A DNA stretch of 64,000 bases from Micromonospora sp. LH3U1 (GCF_028475105.1 NZ_CP116936.1:5331501-5395500); one strand, 5' to 3'; counted from the first letter of the stretch, positions 43,666 to 52,530 are shown. Notes: generated by a model not told the origin, from the letters alone. Made by a program: numbers and translations.

Positions 43666-45504
43666 ATGCCGGTATCGGTCACCATGCCCCGGCTCGGCGA
43701 GAGCGTCACCGAGGGCACCGTCACTCGCTGGCTCAAGCAGGAGGGCGACACGGTCGAGGTCGACGAGCCGCTGCTCGAGGTCTCGACCGACAAGGTCGAC
43801 ACCGAGATCCCGTCGCCTGCGGCGGGCGTGCTGAGCCGGATCGTCGTCGGTGAGGACGAGACTGCCGAGGTCGGCAGCGAGCTGGCCGTCATCTCCGGTG
43901 AGGGCGAGTCGACCGGCGGTGGCGAGGCCGCCCCGCAGGAGCAGGCTCCGGCCGAGTCGGTCGAGCCGGCCGCGGAGCCGACGGCCGCCGCCGAGGGCAC
44001 CGCCGACCAGGTGGCCCAGGACGAGGCCCCGGCCGAGGCACCGGCTCCGGCCGCCGCCTCGTCGGGCGAGGGCACCCCGGTGAAGATGCCGGCCCTGGGT
44101 GAGAGCGTCACCGAGGGTACGGTCACTCGCTGGCTCAAGCAGGTCGGCGAGACCATCGAGGTCGACGAGCCGCTGCTGGAGGTGTCCACCGACAAGGTGG
44201 ACACCGAGATCCCGTCGCCGGTCGCCGGCACTGTGCTGGAGATCAAGGTCGCCGAGGACGAGACCGCCGCGGTCGGCGCCGACCTGGCGATCATCGGCGT
44301 TGCCGGCGCTGCCCCCGCCCAGGCGAAGCCCGAGCCGAAGCCCGAGCCCCAGGCGGAGGCCAAGCCGGCGCCCAAGGCCGAGCCGAAGCCGGAGCCGAAG
44401 GTCGAGGAGCCGACGCCGGGCATGTCGTACAACGAGCCGGCCGCGGAGACCGAGAGCTCGTCGCAGCCGGTGAAGACCGAGCAGGCCTCGCAGCCGGCCG
44501 CGCCGGCCTCGACGCCGCCGCGCCCGTCCGCCCCGGCCCAGGGTGGCGGCGAGGAAGCCGCCGGTTACGTGACCCCGCTGGTGCGCAAGCTGGCCAGTGA
44601 GCACGGCGTCGACCTGTCCTCGCTCAACGGCACCGGCGTTGGTGGCCGGATCCGCAAGCAGGACGTCCTCGACGCGGCCGAGAAGGCGAAGGCGGCCAAG
44701 GCCGCACCGGCTCCGGCGGCCGCTCCCGCCGCCACGGCGGCCCCGGCCACGCCGGCCGCCAAGCCGCAGCCGAGCGGCAAGCGGGGCACCACCGAGAAGC
44801 TGCCCCGCATCCGCAAGGCCATCGCCAAGCGGTTGCACGAGTCGCTGCACGAGATGGCGCAGCTGACCACGGTGGTCGAGGTGGACGTCACCAGGATTGC
44901 CAAGCTGCGGGCCCAGGCGAAGGATTCGTTCCTGCAGCGGCACGGCGTGAAGCTGTCCTTCCTGCCGTTCTTCGCCCTCGCCGCCATCGAGGCGCTCCAG
45001 ACGCACCCGATCGTCCAGGCCAGCATGGACCTGGAAGGTGGCACGATCACCTACCCGGCCGCCGAGCACCTGGGCATCGCCGTGGACACCGAGCGGGGTC
45101 TGCTGACGCCGGTCATCCACAACGCCGGCGACCTCAACCTCGGCGGCATCGCCAAGCGGGTCGCCGACCTGGCCGAGCGGACCCGGACCAACAAGATCAG
45201 CCCGGACGAGCTGGCCGGGGCGACCTTCACGCTGACCAACACGGGCAGCCGGGGCGCGCTCTTCGACACCCCGATCGTGCCGTCGCCCCAGTCGGCGATG
45301 CTCGGCACCGGTGCCGTGGTCAAGCGGCCGGTCGTGGTCAACGACCCGGAGCTGGGCGAGGTCGTCGCGGTCCGGTCGATGGTCTACCTGGCCATGTCCT
45401 ACGACCACCGGCTGATCGACGGCGCCGACGCCGCTCGCTTCCTGACCACGGTCAAGGAGCGGCTGGAGGCCGGCAACTTCGAGTCGGAGCTGGGCCTGGC
45501 CTGA
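43666..45504 (+). CDS. sucB: Dihydrolipoamide acyltransferase (E2) of 2-oxoacid dehydrogenase
   Basis: A 612-residue E2. Two N-terminal lipoyl domains (each with STDKVDTEIPSP, Lys near residues 43 and 178), Ala/Pro/Glu linkers, a peripheral subunit-binding domain (YVTPLVRKLASEHGVDL; VGGRIRKQDVL) and a C-terminal catalytic domain ending in YDHRLIDGADAARFL with His and Asp of the active site. In actinobacteria this protein (DlaT in mycobacteria) serves pyruvate dehydrogenase and perhaps 2-oxoglutarate dehydrogenase. ATG 43666 follows AAGGAG by ten nt; ATG 43648 is less well placed. Lipoylated by LipB/LipA. Confidence 0.95.
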   Translation: MPVSVTMPRLGESVTEGTVTRWLKQEGDTVEVDEPLLEVSTDKVDTEIPSPAAGVLSRIVVGEDETAEVGSELAVISGEGESTGGGEAAPQEQAPAESVEPAAEPTAAAEGTADQVAQDEAPAEAPAPAAASSGEGTPVKMPALGESVTEGTVTRWLKQVGETIEVDEPLLEVSTDKVDTEIPSPVAGTVLEIKVAEDETAAVGADLAIIGVAGAAPAQAKPEPKPEPQAEAKPAPKAEPKPEPKVEEPTPGMSYNEPAAETESSSQPVKTEQASQPAAPASTPPRPSAPAQGGGEEAAGYVTPLVRKLASEHGVDLSSLNGTGVGGRIRKQDVLDAAEKAKAAKAAPAPAAAPAATAAPATPAAKPQPSGKRGTTEKLPRIRKAIAKRLHESLHEMAQLTTVVEVDVTRIAKLRAQAKDSFLQRHGVKLSFLPFFALAAIEALQTHPIVQASMDLEGGTITYPAAEHLGIAVDTERGLLTPVIHNAGDLNLGGIAKRVADLAERTRTNKISPDELAGATFTLTNTGSRGALFDTPIVPSPQSAMLGTGAVVKRPVVVNDPELGEVVAVRSMVYLAMSYDHRLIDGADAARFLTTVKERLEAGNFESELGLA

Positions 45505-45517
45505 TCCTGCGCAACGC

Positions 45518-45554
45518 CGAAGGGCGCCCCGGTCGTCGACCGGGGCGCCCTTCG
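45518..45554. terminator. Bidirectional terminator between sucB and SDR gene
   Basis: An 18-bp inverted repeat (CGAAGGGCGCCCCGGTCG and complement) with almost no spacer, followed by TTTG, between converging genes. Confidence 0.8.
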
Positions 45555-45564
45555 TTTGCGATCC

Positions 45565-46500
45565 TCAGCCCTTCAACAGCGCGGTCGAGACCTCCCAGAG
45601 TCGCTCGGCGGCCTCCGGGTCCAGCGCGTACTCCGCGACGCCCGTGCGCGCGTCGGGCCGGGCGGGGGCGGCTTCCTGACAGTCCTCGAAGTAGCGCCCG
45701 CCCACGCCGTCGAGCAGCGGCGACGCGGCGACCAGCACCGAGGTCGCGGCACCCTGCTCGACGGTCTTCCAGGCCGCCGCGTTGCCCGCGCGTACGCGGT
45801 TGAGCTCCTCTTCGCTGACGTAGCGCTGCAGGTTGGTCTGGATCGCGCCGGGCATCAGCGCGTTGGCCGTGATGCCGTCGTCGGCCCAGCGCCGGGTCGC
45901 CTCGACCGCGAACAGCACGTTGGCCGTCTTGGACTGCCCGTACGCCTGCCACGGCTCGTACTCCCGGCGGTCGTACTGGATGTCCTCGAAGACCACCGGT
46001 GAGCGCAGGTGGGCGGCGGAACTGACTGAGACGATCCGGGCCCCGTCGCCGGCGGCGAGTGCCGGGCGCAGCCCGGTGGCGAGCGCGAAGTGCCCCAGGT
46101 GGTTGGTGGCGAACTGCATCTCCCAGCCCTGCGGGGTGCGGGACAGGGGTGCGGCCATGATGCCGGCGTTGTTGACCAGGACGTGCAGCGGGCCGTCCCA
46201 GTTGGCGACGAAGTCCGCGACTGAGTCCTGGTCGGCGAGGTCGAGCGGGGCGACCAGGACACGGTCGTTGCCGGTGGTGCCGGTGATGTCGTCGGCGGCC
46301 TTCTGGCCGGCGTCGGTGTTACGGACCGCCAGGGTCACCTCCGCACCGGCGCTGGCCAGGGCGCGGGCGGTTTCCACGCCGATGCCGGACGAGCCGCCGG
46401 TGACGATGACCCGCCGCCCGACGAGGTCCACGCCCTGGATCACGTCCATGGCCGTGGAGTGATGGGCGAACGAGGTGCTGATCGGGTTGCTCGGCGTCAT
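45565..46500 (-). CDS. Short-chain dehydrogenase/reductase
   Basis: A 311-residue classical SDR of the WW-oxidoreductase/retinol dehydrogenase-like type. Cofactor motif TGGSSGIG near residue 33, NNAGIM near 108 and catalytic Ser with YGQSK near 195. ATG 46500 is taken since upstream residues look untranslated. Substrate unknown. Divergent from the LtrA-like gene. Confidence 0.9.
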   Translation of the reverse strand: MTPSNPISTSFAHHSTAMDVIQGVDLVGRRVIVTGGSSGIGVETARALASAGAEVTLAVRNTDAGQKAADDITGTTGNDRVLVAPLDLADQDSVADFVANWDGPLHVLVNNAGIMAAPLSRTPQGWEMQFATNHLGHFALATGLRPALAAGDGARIVSVSSAAHLRSPVVFEDIQYDRREYEPWQAYGQSKTANVLFAVEATRRWADDGITANALMPGAIQTNLQRYVSEEELNRVRAGNAAAWKTVEQGAATSVLVAASPLLDGVGGRYFEDCQEAAPARPDARTGVAEYALDPEAAERLWEVSTALLKG

Positions 46501-46642
46501 TGTCCATCCTTGTCCGGGGTGGGGCGGACCGACCGGCCCGCCGCTGGTGGCCGTAGTCCAGGTGTTTTCCCGACCCGGGCCGGAGGTAACGCTGCACACC
46601 GCCGCCATCGCCGTTCGAGCCTCCGACCAGCCCGGACACTGC

Positions 46643-46648
46643 CAGAGT
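46643..46648 (+). promoter_or_regulatory. -10-like hexamer, leaderless start of LtrA-like gene
   Basis: CAGAGT ends 6 nt before GTG 46655; a weaker match with A at position 2 and T at position 6. Confidence 0.35.
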
Positions 46649-46654
46649 GGGACC

Positions 46655-47992
46655 GTGGGCGGCTACCGGCGGGGTGGACAACTGGGACCGGCCGTCCCGA
46701 TCGCTCCCGGCGCCCGGGTGGACAAGTTCGAGGTCTTCTTCGACCTGGTCTTCGTCTTCTCGTTCTTCATCATCACCCGGGCGACCGCCGCGAACATCTC
46801 CGGCCGGCAGTTGCTGCACGCCGGCCTGGTGCTCGCCGTGCTCTGGTGGATCTGGGTGGTGCACAGCCTCGTCGCCACCCGGGTACGGCTCGGCGAGGGC
46901 TACGTCCCGGTGCTCATGGTGATCGCGATGGCCGCGCTGTTCGCGTTCGCGCTGGCGCTGCCGCAGGCGTTCAGCGACCCGAAGGGGAGCGCCGCCGGCC
47001 CGATGCTGGTGGCCGTCAGCTACGTCGTCGTCCGGGCCGTCCACATGATCCTCTATCAGCATGTGGTGCGGGACAGCCCGCAGGAGCGCCGGCAACTGCG
47101 GCGGTTCGCCCCGGAGCTGGCGGTGAGCATCGTGCTGCTGCTGGCCGCCGCGCTGATCCCGCCGCAGATCACCGACCCTGACCAGGCCGCCATGGTCCGC
47201 GACGGGCTGTGGATCGCCGTGGTGGTGGTGCAGTACGCCACCGGTTTCATCGTCGGCACCTGGGGCTGGGGGGTGACCAGCGCCGAACATTGGACGGAGC
47301 GCTACGACCTCATTCTGATCATCGCGCTGGGTGAGTCCGTGATCTCCACGGGCGTGGGCGGCAACCTGCTCGGCAAGCCGGTCACCTGGCCGGCGGTGGC
47401 GGCCGCCACGCTCGGCATCGTGGTCACCGCCGCCCTGTGGTGGGCGCACTTCGACTTCATCGGGCCGGCCGCCCGGATCGCCCTGCACGCGGCGGAGGGC
47501 GGCCCCCGGGTGGCGATGGCTCGGGATGCGTACGCGTACTGCTACCTGCCGATGATCGCCGGGGTGATCCTCTTCTCCATCGGTAACGAGGAGGTCCTGC
47601 ACAAGATCACCGACCCGGCCGGCGGGATCACCGAACGGGTCGAGGGCCCGGCCGTGCCGATGCTCTTCGGCGGGTTGATCTGCTATTTCATCGTCAATAT
47701 GTTGTTCCAGCTGCGGACCCTGCACACCGTCAGCTGGACCCGCGTCGGCGTCATCGTGGTGCTCACGGTGGCCCTCCCGATCGGTCAGCACCTGCCGGCG
47801 CTGGGCGCGCTCACCCTCGCGACCGTGATCTGCGTGGGGCTGGTGGCCGTCGAGGTGCTGGTGATGTCGAGTTCCCGGCACGCGCTGCGGGCCGCCGTCT
47901 TCGAGGAACGGACCACCCACGAGGCCCACGAGGCCGCCTGGCGTGCGCGCTGGCACAACGTCCCGGAGCCCGACGAGCCGACCACGCCGTGA
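46655..47992 (+). CDS. LtrA-like membrane protein (low temperature requirement family)
   Basis: A 445-residue polytopic membrane protein with about 11-12 segments. The LtrA signature VDKFEVFFDLVFVFSFF is at residues 24-40, and LILIIALGESVISTG further on is also conserved. The family is named for a Listeria gene needed at low temperature; its biochemical role is unknown. GTG 46655 is chosen by the nearby -10-like hexamer and by the N-terminus; the frame is open further upstream. Confidence 0.85.
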   Translation: MGGYRRGGQLGPAVPIAPGARVDKFEVFFDLVFVFSFFIITRATAANISGRQLLHAGLVLAVLWWIWVVHSLVATRVRLGEGYVPVLMVIAMAALFAFALALPQAFSDPKGSAAGPMLVAVSYVVVRAVHMILYQHVVRDSPQERRQLRRFAPELAVSIVLLLAAALIPPQITDPDQAAMVRDGLWIAVVVVQYATGFIVGTWGWGVTSAEHWTERYDLILIIALGESVISTGVGGNLLGKPVTWPAVAAATLGIVVTAALWWAHFDFIGPAARIALHAAEGGPRVAMARDAYAYCYLPMIAGVILFSIGNEEVLHKITDPAGGITERVEGPAVPMLFGGLICYFIVNMLFQLRTLHTVSWTRVGVIVVLTVALPIGQHLPALGALTLATVICVGLVAVEVLVMSSSRHALRAAVFEERTTHEAHEAAWRARWHNVPEPDEPTTP

Positions 47993-48047
47993 CCCGTCGG
48001 GGTAGACTCCGGCGCAGCGTCGCGGTGCACCCGGCACGAAGGCCGCC

Positions 48048-48587
48048 GTGGGCATGGAGGCGCGGGGACAGCATGGGATAAACGTGCACCCAACCGGTTC
48101 ACCGGCCGGCCGGCTCGCCGCCGTCGGCAATCAGATGATCGAGATCCACCTCTGGCTCAGCGCGGAACTGGCCCGGCTCAGGGCAAGCCTCGACACCGCG
48201 GGCGGCGCCCTCCCGTTCCGCGATCTGCGGGCGCACTGCCTGACCTTCTGCACCGCACTCGGCCGACACCACACCGGCGAGGACGCGGGCGCATTCCGCT
48301 TACTCGCCGAGCAGGTGCCCGAGTTGCGCCCGGTCATCGAAAACCTGATCACTGATCACGAGGTGGTGGCGGGGATCCTGGAGCGGGTCGAGGCGCTGCT
48401 GGCCGGTGACATGGCGGTGCCACTCGCCCAGGTGCGCGCCGAGCTGGACGGGTTGGCGGCCCTGCTGGAGTCGCACTTCCGCTACGAGGAGAAGCGGCTG
48501 GTCACCGCGCTGAACGCGCTCACCGGTCGATCCGGGACGGCCGAGGAACTCCTCGGCCTGACCGCGCCGCCGCACGTCACCGGCTGA
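48048..48587 (+). CDS. Hemerythrin HHE-domain protein
   Basis: A helical diiron-type protein of up to 179 residues. Metal-ligand candidates: IEIHLWL, LGRHHTGED, TDHEVVAG and ESHFRYEEKRL. It could bind oxygen or NO, or report redox state. The start is unclear: GTG 48048, ATG 48054 or GTG 48084 all fit, and none has a good ribosome binding site; a TAGACT hexamer lies at 48003-48008. Converges on the MerR gene with a 13-nt gap. Confidence 0.83.
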   Translation: MGMEARGQHGINVHPTGSPAGRLAAVGNQMIEIHLWLSAELARLRASLDTAGGALPFRDLRAHCLTFCTALGRHHTGEDAGAFRLLAEQVPELRPVIENLITDHEVVAGILERVEALLAGDMAVPLAQVRAELDGLAALLESHFRYEEKRLVTALNALTGRSGTAEELLGLTAPPHVTG

Positions 48588-48600
48588 CGGCCGTCCTGGT

Positions 48601-49017
48601 TCAGGTGCCGGCCCGGGTGGCCGCCGTGGCCTGCTCGGCCTCCGGCGCCGGGTCGGTACCAGGCAGCCCTTCGTAGAAGCGGATCTTCTCCCGGAGGTGG
48701 TCGTACTGGCGCTGGAGCAGGCGCATCTGCTCCTCGACCCGCGCCGCGTGGTGTTGCAACAACTCGCGCCGCTCGTCGCCGGTGTGCTCGCCCTCGCGGG
48801 CGAGTTGCGCGTAGCGGCACATGTGGGCAATCGGCATCCCGGTGTCGCGCAGGCAGCGGAAGAGCAGCAGCCAGCTCAGGTCGTCGTCGGTGAAGACCCG
48901 CTGCCCGCCCGCCGTGCGGCCCACGTCGGCGAGCAGACCGATCTTCTCGTAGTACCGCAGGGTGTCGAGGCTGAAGCCGCTGCGGCGGGCGGCCTCCGAG
49001 GGGGCGTAACCGCTCAT
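48601..49017 (-). CDS. MerR-family transcriptional regulator
   Basis: A 138-residue MerR protein. Winged-helix domain GYAPSEAARRSGFSLDTLRYYEKIGLL at the N-terminus, followed by a long dimer helix (LLQHHAARVEEQMRLLQRQY) and a short C-terminus with no Cys cluster, so a small organic ligand or aldehyde-type signal is likelier than a metal. ATG 49017. It is divergent from an aldo/keto reductase whose promoter carries a MerR-type operator, so it most probably activates that gene. Confidence 0.92.
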   Translation of the reverse strand: MSGYAPSEAARRSGFSLDTLRYYEKIGLLADVGRTAGGQRVFTDDDLSWLLLFRCLRDTGMPIAHMCRYAQLAREGEHTGDERRELLQHHAARVEEQMRLLQRQYDHLREKIRFYEGLPGTDPAPEAEQATAATRAGT

Positions 49018-49035
49018 GTCCCGAGATGATAGTGC

Positions 49036-49066
49036 TTGACCTGGAGCGCACTCCAGGTTGGAGGCT
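49036..49066 (+). promoter_or_regulatory. MerR-type promoter/operator of aldo/keto reductase
   Basis: TTGACC (49036-49041) and GAGGCT (49061-49066) are separated by 19 bp, the long spacer typical of MerR-controlled promoters. A perfect 8-bp dyad ACCTGGAG-CGCA-CTCCAGGT (49039-49058) lies between them. GAGGCT ends 7 nt before ATG 49074, so the message is leaderless. Confidence 0.75.
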
Positions 49067-49073
49067 GGTCGCC

Positions 49074-50072
49074 ATGACGACGACACGGACGCTGGGACGC
49101 AGCGGCATCGAGGTGAGCGCGATCGGGATGGGGTGCTGGGCCATCGGCGGCCCGCTCTGGGGTGACGACGGACAGCCGTTCGGCTGGGGCGAGGTGGACG
49201 ACGACGAGTCGATTCGCACCATCCACCGGGCGCTCGACCTCGGGGTGAACCTGTTCGACACGGCCAGCAACTACGGTGCCGGGCACAGCGAGCGGATCCT
49301 GGGTCGGGCCCTGGCCGGACGGCGGGACAGCGCGGTGATCGCCACCAAGTTCGGCAACGTCAGCGAGGAAACCACCCGGCGGGCACTCGGCACCGACACC
49401 AGCCCGGCCTTCGCGGTGCGCAGCCTGGAGGATTCGCTGCGCCGGCTCGACACCGACTACGTCGACCTGTACCAACTGCACCTCAACGCACTGCCGGTGC
49501 CCGCCGCGCTCGATCTGGTCGGCACCCTGGAGGACCTGGTCGACCAGGGCAAGATCCGAGCGTACGGCTGGAGCACCGACGACCCGGCCTCGGCGGAGGC
49601 GTTCGCGGCTGCCGGCCCGCACTGCGCCGCGATCCAGCACGACGAGTCGGTGCTGCGCGACAACGCGGCGGTGCTGGCGGTCTGCGACAGCCACAACCTG
49701 GCCAGCCTCAACCGTGGCCCGCTGGCGATGGGACTGCTCACCGGGTCGACCCGGACGGTTGGCGCGGACGACGTGCGCGGCCGGGCACCGGAGTGGCTGG
49801 AGTGGTTCACCGACGGGCGGCCGACGCCGCGCTGGGCGGCCCGCGTCGAACAGGTCCGCAGGGCGCTCACCGAGGACGGGCGCACGCTCGCGCAGGGTGC
49901 GCTGGGCTGGTTGCTGGCACGCAGTCCGCGTACCGTGCCGATCCCCGGCCTGCGCACGGTGGCCCAGGCGGAGGAGAACCTGGCCACCCTGTCACTGGGC
50001 CCCCTGAGCCCCGAGTCCTACGCCGAGGTCGAGCGCCTCCTAGCAGACCTACGCCCGGCCCACGCGGCCTGA
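49074..50072 (+). CDS. Aldo/keto reductase under MerR control
   Basis: A 332-residue NADPH-dependent AKR. Candidate tetrad: Asp and Tyr in FDTASNYGAGHSERIL, Lys in IATKFGN; the usual His position (YQLHLNAL) is present. NADPH-contact end AEENLATL. Similarity to the AKR at 30405 is only at family level. The divergent MerR gene and dedicated operator suggest an inducible detoxification enzyme for carbonyl compounds (inference). Confidence 0.92.
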   Translation: MTTTRTLGRSGIEVSAIGMGCWAIGGPLWGDDGQPFGWGEVDDDESIRTIHRALDLGVNLFDTASNYGAGHSERILGRALAGRRDSAVIATKFGNVSEETTRRALGTDTSPAFAVRSLEDSLRRLDTDYVDLYQLHLNALPVPAALDLVGTLEDLVDQGKIRAYGWSTDDPASAEAFAAAGPHCAAIQHDESVLRDNAAVLAVCDSHNLASLNRGPLAMGLLTGSTRTVGADDVRGRAPEWLEWFTDGRPTPRWAARVEQVRRALTEDGRTLAQGALGWLLARSPRTVPIPGLRTVAQAEENLATLSLGPLSPESYAEVERLLADLRPAHAA

Positions 50073-50086
50073 CCCCCACCCACTCC

Positions 50087-50162
50087 CGCCGATCTTGCAG
50101 TTGCTGTCCCGACAGAACGGACTTGGCTGGGCAGAACGGCGACACGAAGTGCAAGATCGGCG
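50087..50162. repeat. Dispersed palindromic element, copy 5 (GATCTTGCA class)
   Basis: Outer arms CGCCGATCTTGCA (50087-50099) and TGCAAGATCGGCG (50150-50162) pair perfectly over 13 bp, with partial pairing further in. C-rich left and G-rich right flanks. It lies between two co-directional genes, unlike the other copies. Confidence 0.75.
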
Positions 50163-50203
50163 AGGAGTGGGGTCGGGGCGCGTCCGGGGGCAGCGTTTTG
50201 CAC

Positions 50204-50209
50204 GAAGAT
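50204..50209 (+). promoter_or_regulatory. -10-like hexamer before the epimerase gene
   Basis: GAAGAT ends 6 nt before ATG 50216; a weaker match to the pattern. Confidence 0.35.
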
Positions 50210-50215
50210 GGGGGT

Positions 50216-51118
50216 ATGCGGATCCTTCTGGCCGGCGCGTCCGGCTTTCTTGGCACCCGATTGGGCGACCGGCTTGCGGCGGACGGGCACCAGGTCACCC
50301 GGCTGGTCCGTCGGCCGCCGCGCAGCCCACAGGAGCGGCAGTGGGACCCGGCCGCCGCCCAGCTCGACCCGGCCGTGGTCGCCGAGGCCGACGCGGTGGT
50401 CAACCTGGCCGGTGCGGGCGTCGGCGACAAGCGCTGGAACGACGACTACCGGCGGTTGATTCGCACCAGCCGGGTGGACAGCACCACCACACTGGCGACC
50501 ACCCTCGCGGGGCTTCCCGCCGCCGACCGACCCCGGGCGCTGCTCAACTCCTCGGCCGTGGGTTGGTACGGCAACACCGGCGACCGGGTGGTCGAGGAGG
50601 ACGCGCCGGCCGGCGAGGGCTTCCTGGCCGACGTCTGCCGGGTGTGGGAGGCCGCGACCCGACCGGCCGAGGACGCCGGGGTACGCGTGATCCGCCTGCG
50701 CACCGGCCTGCCGCTGCACCGCGACGGCGGGCTGCTCAAACCGCAGTTGCTCCCGTTCAAGCTGGGCATCGCGGGCCGGTTGGGCAGCGGCCGGCAGTGG
50801 CTGCCCTGGATCTCGATGGTCGACTGGCTGGACGCGATCCGCTTCCTACTGGACCACGACGACATCGCCGGCCCGGTCAACGTGGTGGGGCCGAACCCCG
50901 TCACCAACGCCGAGTTCACCCGCGAGTTGGCCCGGCAGCTGCACCGGCCGGCGATCATCCCGATTCCCGCGCTGGCGCTCAAGGTGGCTCTCGGCGGCTT
51001 CGCCCACGAGGCCCTCACCAGCACCAGAGTCCTGCCCAACGTCCTAACCCGAGCCAACTACCCCTACCACCACCCGACCCTCCCCGAGGCCCTCCAGGCG
51101 GCCCTCAACCCGCGCTGA
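50216..51118 (+). CDS. NAD-dependent epimerase/dehydratase, TIGR01777 family
   Basis: A 300-residue Rossmann-fold protein. Cofactor loop LLAGASGFLGTRLGDRL at the start; family segments VNLAGAGVGDKRWNDDYRR, RALLNSSAVGWYGNTGD, RLRTGLPLHRDGGLLKPQLL and the DUF1731-like end PNVLTRANYPYHHPTLPEAL. Related to YfcH and SulA-like cell-division proteins and to Rv2216, which sits between dlaT and lipB in M. tuberculosis. Function unproven. Ends six nt before palindrome copy 4. Confidence 0.9.
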   Translation: MRILLAGASGFLGTRLGDRLAADGHQVTRLVRRPPRSPQERQWDPAAAQLDPAVVAEADAVVNLAGAGVGDKRWNDDYRRLIRTSRVDSTTTLATTLAGLPAADRPRALLNSSAVGWYGNTGDRVVEEDAPAGEGFLADVCRVWEAATRPAEDAGVRVIRLRTGLPLHRDGGLLKPQLLPFKLGIAGRLGSGRQWLPWISMVDWLDAIRFLLDHDDIAGPVNVVGPNPVTNAEFTRELARQLHRPAIIPIPALALKVALGGFAHEALTSTRVLPNVLTRANYPYHHPTLPEALQAALNPR

Positions 51119-51123
51119 CCCCC

Positions 51124-51184
51124 GTCGATCATGAAGTTATTGCCACTCGCCCCGGCGTGTCGTGGCAATACCTTCATGATCAAC
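51124..51184. repeat. Dispersed palindromic element, copy 4 (GATCATGAAG class)
   Basis: Arms 51124-51146 and 51162-51184 pair over 23 positions with two mismatches. Its right half matches the reverse complement of copy 3. G-rich right flank up to the stop of the next gene; between converging genes. Confidence 0.85.
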
Positions 51185-51216
51185 AAGGGTCGGCGCGGGG
51201 TGGGGCGGGGGTGGGG

Positions 51217-52464
51217 TCAGCAGCCGATCACCCAGTAGTTGGGGGCGGTCTGCTTGAGGGCGCTGGTGTAGAAGGTGTTGTAGAGGCCCATCCGCTGGTT
51301 GGAGCCGTTCGCGTAGGCGTAGCCACCCGACTGGTACGCCCGACCGGCGATGACGTGCGCGTAGTTGCTGGCGGTCACGCAGGTCGGCGGCGTGGTCGGG
51401 GTTGGCGTGGGGGTCGGGGTCGGGGTGGCCGTCGGAGTGGGGGTCGGCGTGGCGGTCGGGGTTGGGGTTGGGGTTGGGTTGGTGCCGCCGCCGTTCAGGC
51501 CGAAGAAGAGCGCGTCACGGTACGTCGAGCAGATGGTGTCCAGGAAGTAGGCGCCGGCGGTGCCGCACTGTTCGGCTCCGGAACCCGGGTCGACCGGCGT
51601 GCCGTGGCCCATCCCGGAGACCCGGTAGAGCCGCACGTCGTCGTTGCCGTACACCTCGAGGCTCGTGTTGCCCGGCAGCGACGAGGTGCTGCTCGGCGTC
51701 TGCGACACGCCCCGCACGTTGGTCCACTGGTCGCGGGACTCGGTGCCGTTGAGCGGGACGACCGTGGTGTCCGAGGTGCCGTGCCAGATGGCCACCCGGG
51801 GCCGCGGGCCGGTATAGCCGGAGTACGCGCCACGGACCAGGTCACCCCAGGCGGCCGGGGTCTTGTCCGCGCCCGGACTCATGCAGCTGAACGCGTTGAC
51901 CATGCTGGTGGCGCAGCGGTACGGGATCCCCGCGATGATCGATCCAGCGGCGAAGACGTCCGGGTAGGTGGCCAGCATGACCGCGCTCATCGCCCCGCCC
52001 GCGGAGAGACCGCTGACGAAGACCCGGGATCCGTTCACCCCGAAGTTCGCCTTGGCGTGGTCGACCATCTGCTTGATCGACAGCGCCTCGCCCTGGCCCC
52101 GGGCGGTGTCTCCCGCCTCGAAGAAGTTGAAGCAGGAGTTGGCGTTGTTGCCGGAGGGCTGCTGGGCAACGATCAGGGCGAACTTCCACTGGTCGGCGTA
52201 CTTCTGCCAGCCGGAGTTGGCGAAGTAGCCAGAGGCGTTCTGTGTGCACCCGTGCAGCAGGACGACGGCCGGGGAGTTGGCCGGCAGGCTGTCCGGCCGG
52301 TAGGCGTACATGGCGAGGTTGCCCGGGTTGGAGCCGAACCCGGTGACCTGGGTGAGGGTGGCGGCCTGGGCGGGTGCGGCGATGGCGACCGCGCCGGTTA
52401 CGGCGAGGGCGAGCCCGGCGACCGCGCCGACAAGCCGGGTGAGGGTGGACGAGGAGCGGCGCAC
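51217..52464 (-). CDS. Secreted PHB-depolymerase-family esterase with Pro-Thr linker and C-terminal module
   Basis: A 415-residue exported hydrolase. Signal peptide residues 1-34 (LAVTGAVAIAAPAQA). Catalytic domain 38-310: oxyanion HGCTQNASGY, nucleophile VSGLSAGGAMSAVM, His in SGMGHGTPVD; of the esterase/PHB depolymerase or feruloyl esterase type. A (PT)n linker (about 325-360) is encoded by a G/T-rich repeat. The last 50 residues (CVTASNYAHVIAGRAYQSGG...YWVIGC) form a small module with two Cys, seen in related secreted esterases. GTG 52464 has AGGAGG upstream. Substrate may be polyester or plant cell-wall ester. Confidence 0.9.
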   Translation of the reverse strand: MRRSSSTLTRLVGAVAGLALAVTGAVAIAAPAQAATLTQVTGFGSNPGNLAMYAYRPDSLPANSPAVVLLHGCTQNASGYFANSGWQKYADQWKFALIVAQQPSGNNANSCFNFFEAGDTARGQGEALSIKQMVDHAKANFGVNGSRVFVSGLSAGGAMSAVMLATYPDVFAAGSIIAGIPYRCATSMVNAFSCMSPGADKTPAAWGDLVRGAYSGYTGPRPRVAIWHGTSDTTVVPLNGTESRDQWTNVRGVSQTPSSTSSLPGNTSLEVYGNDDVRLYRVSGMGHGTPVDPGSGAEQCGTAGAYFLDTICSTYRDALFFGLNGGGTNPTPTPTPTATPTPTPTATPTPTPTPTPTTPPTCVTASNYAHVIAGRAYQSGGYAYANGSNQRMGLYNTFYTSALKQTAPNYWVIGC

Positions 52465-52530
52465 GGCGGCCTCCTGAGGGGGCAGACTGTGAACTGGGTC
52501 ACGGTCGAATTGCCGAGACGTTACGACGAT

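Noticed and set aside
43492..45408. Long minus-strand open frame across sucB
   Set aside because: Leu/Gly/Arg-rich repeats mirror the Ala/Pro/Glu linkers and lipoyl repeats of sucB.
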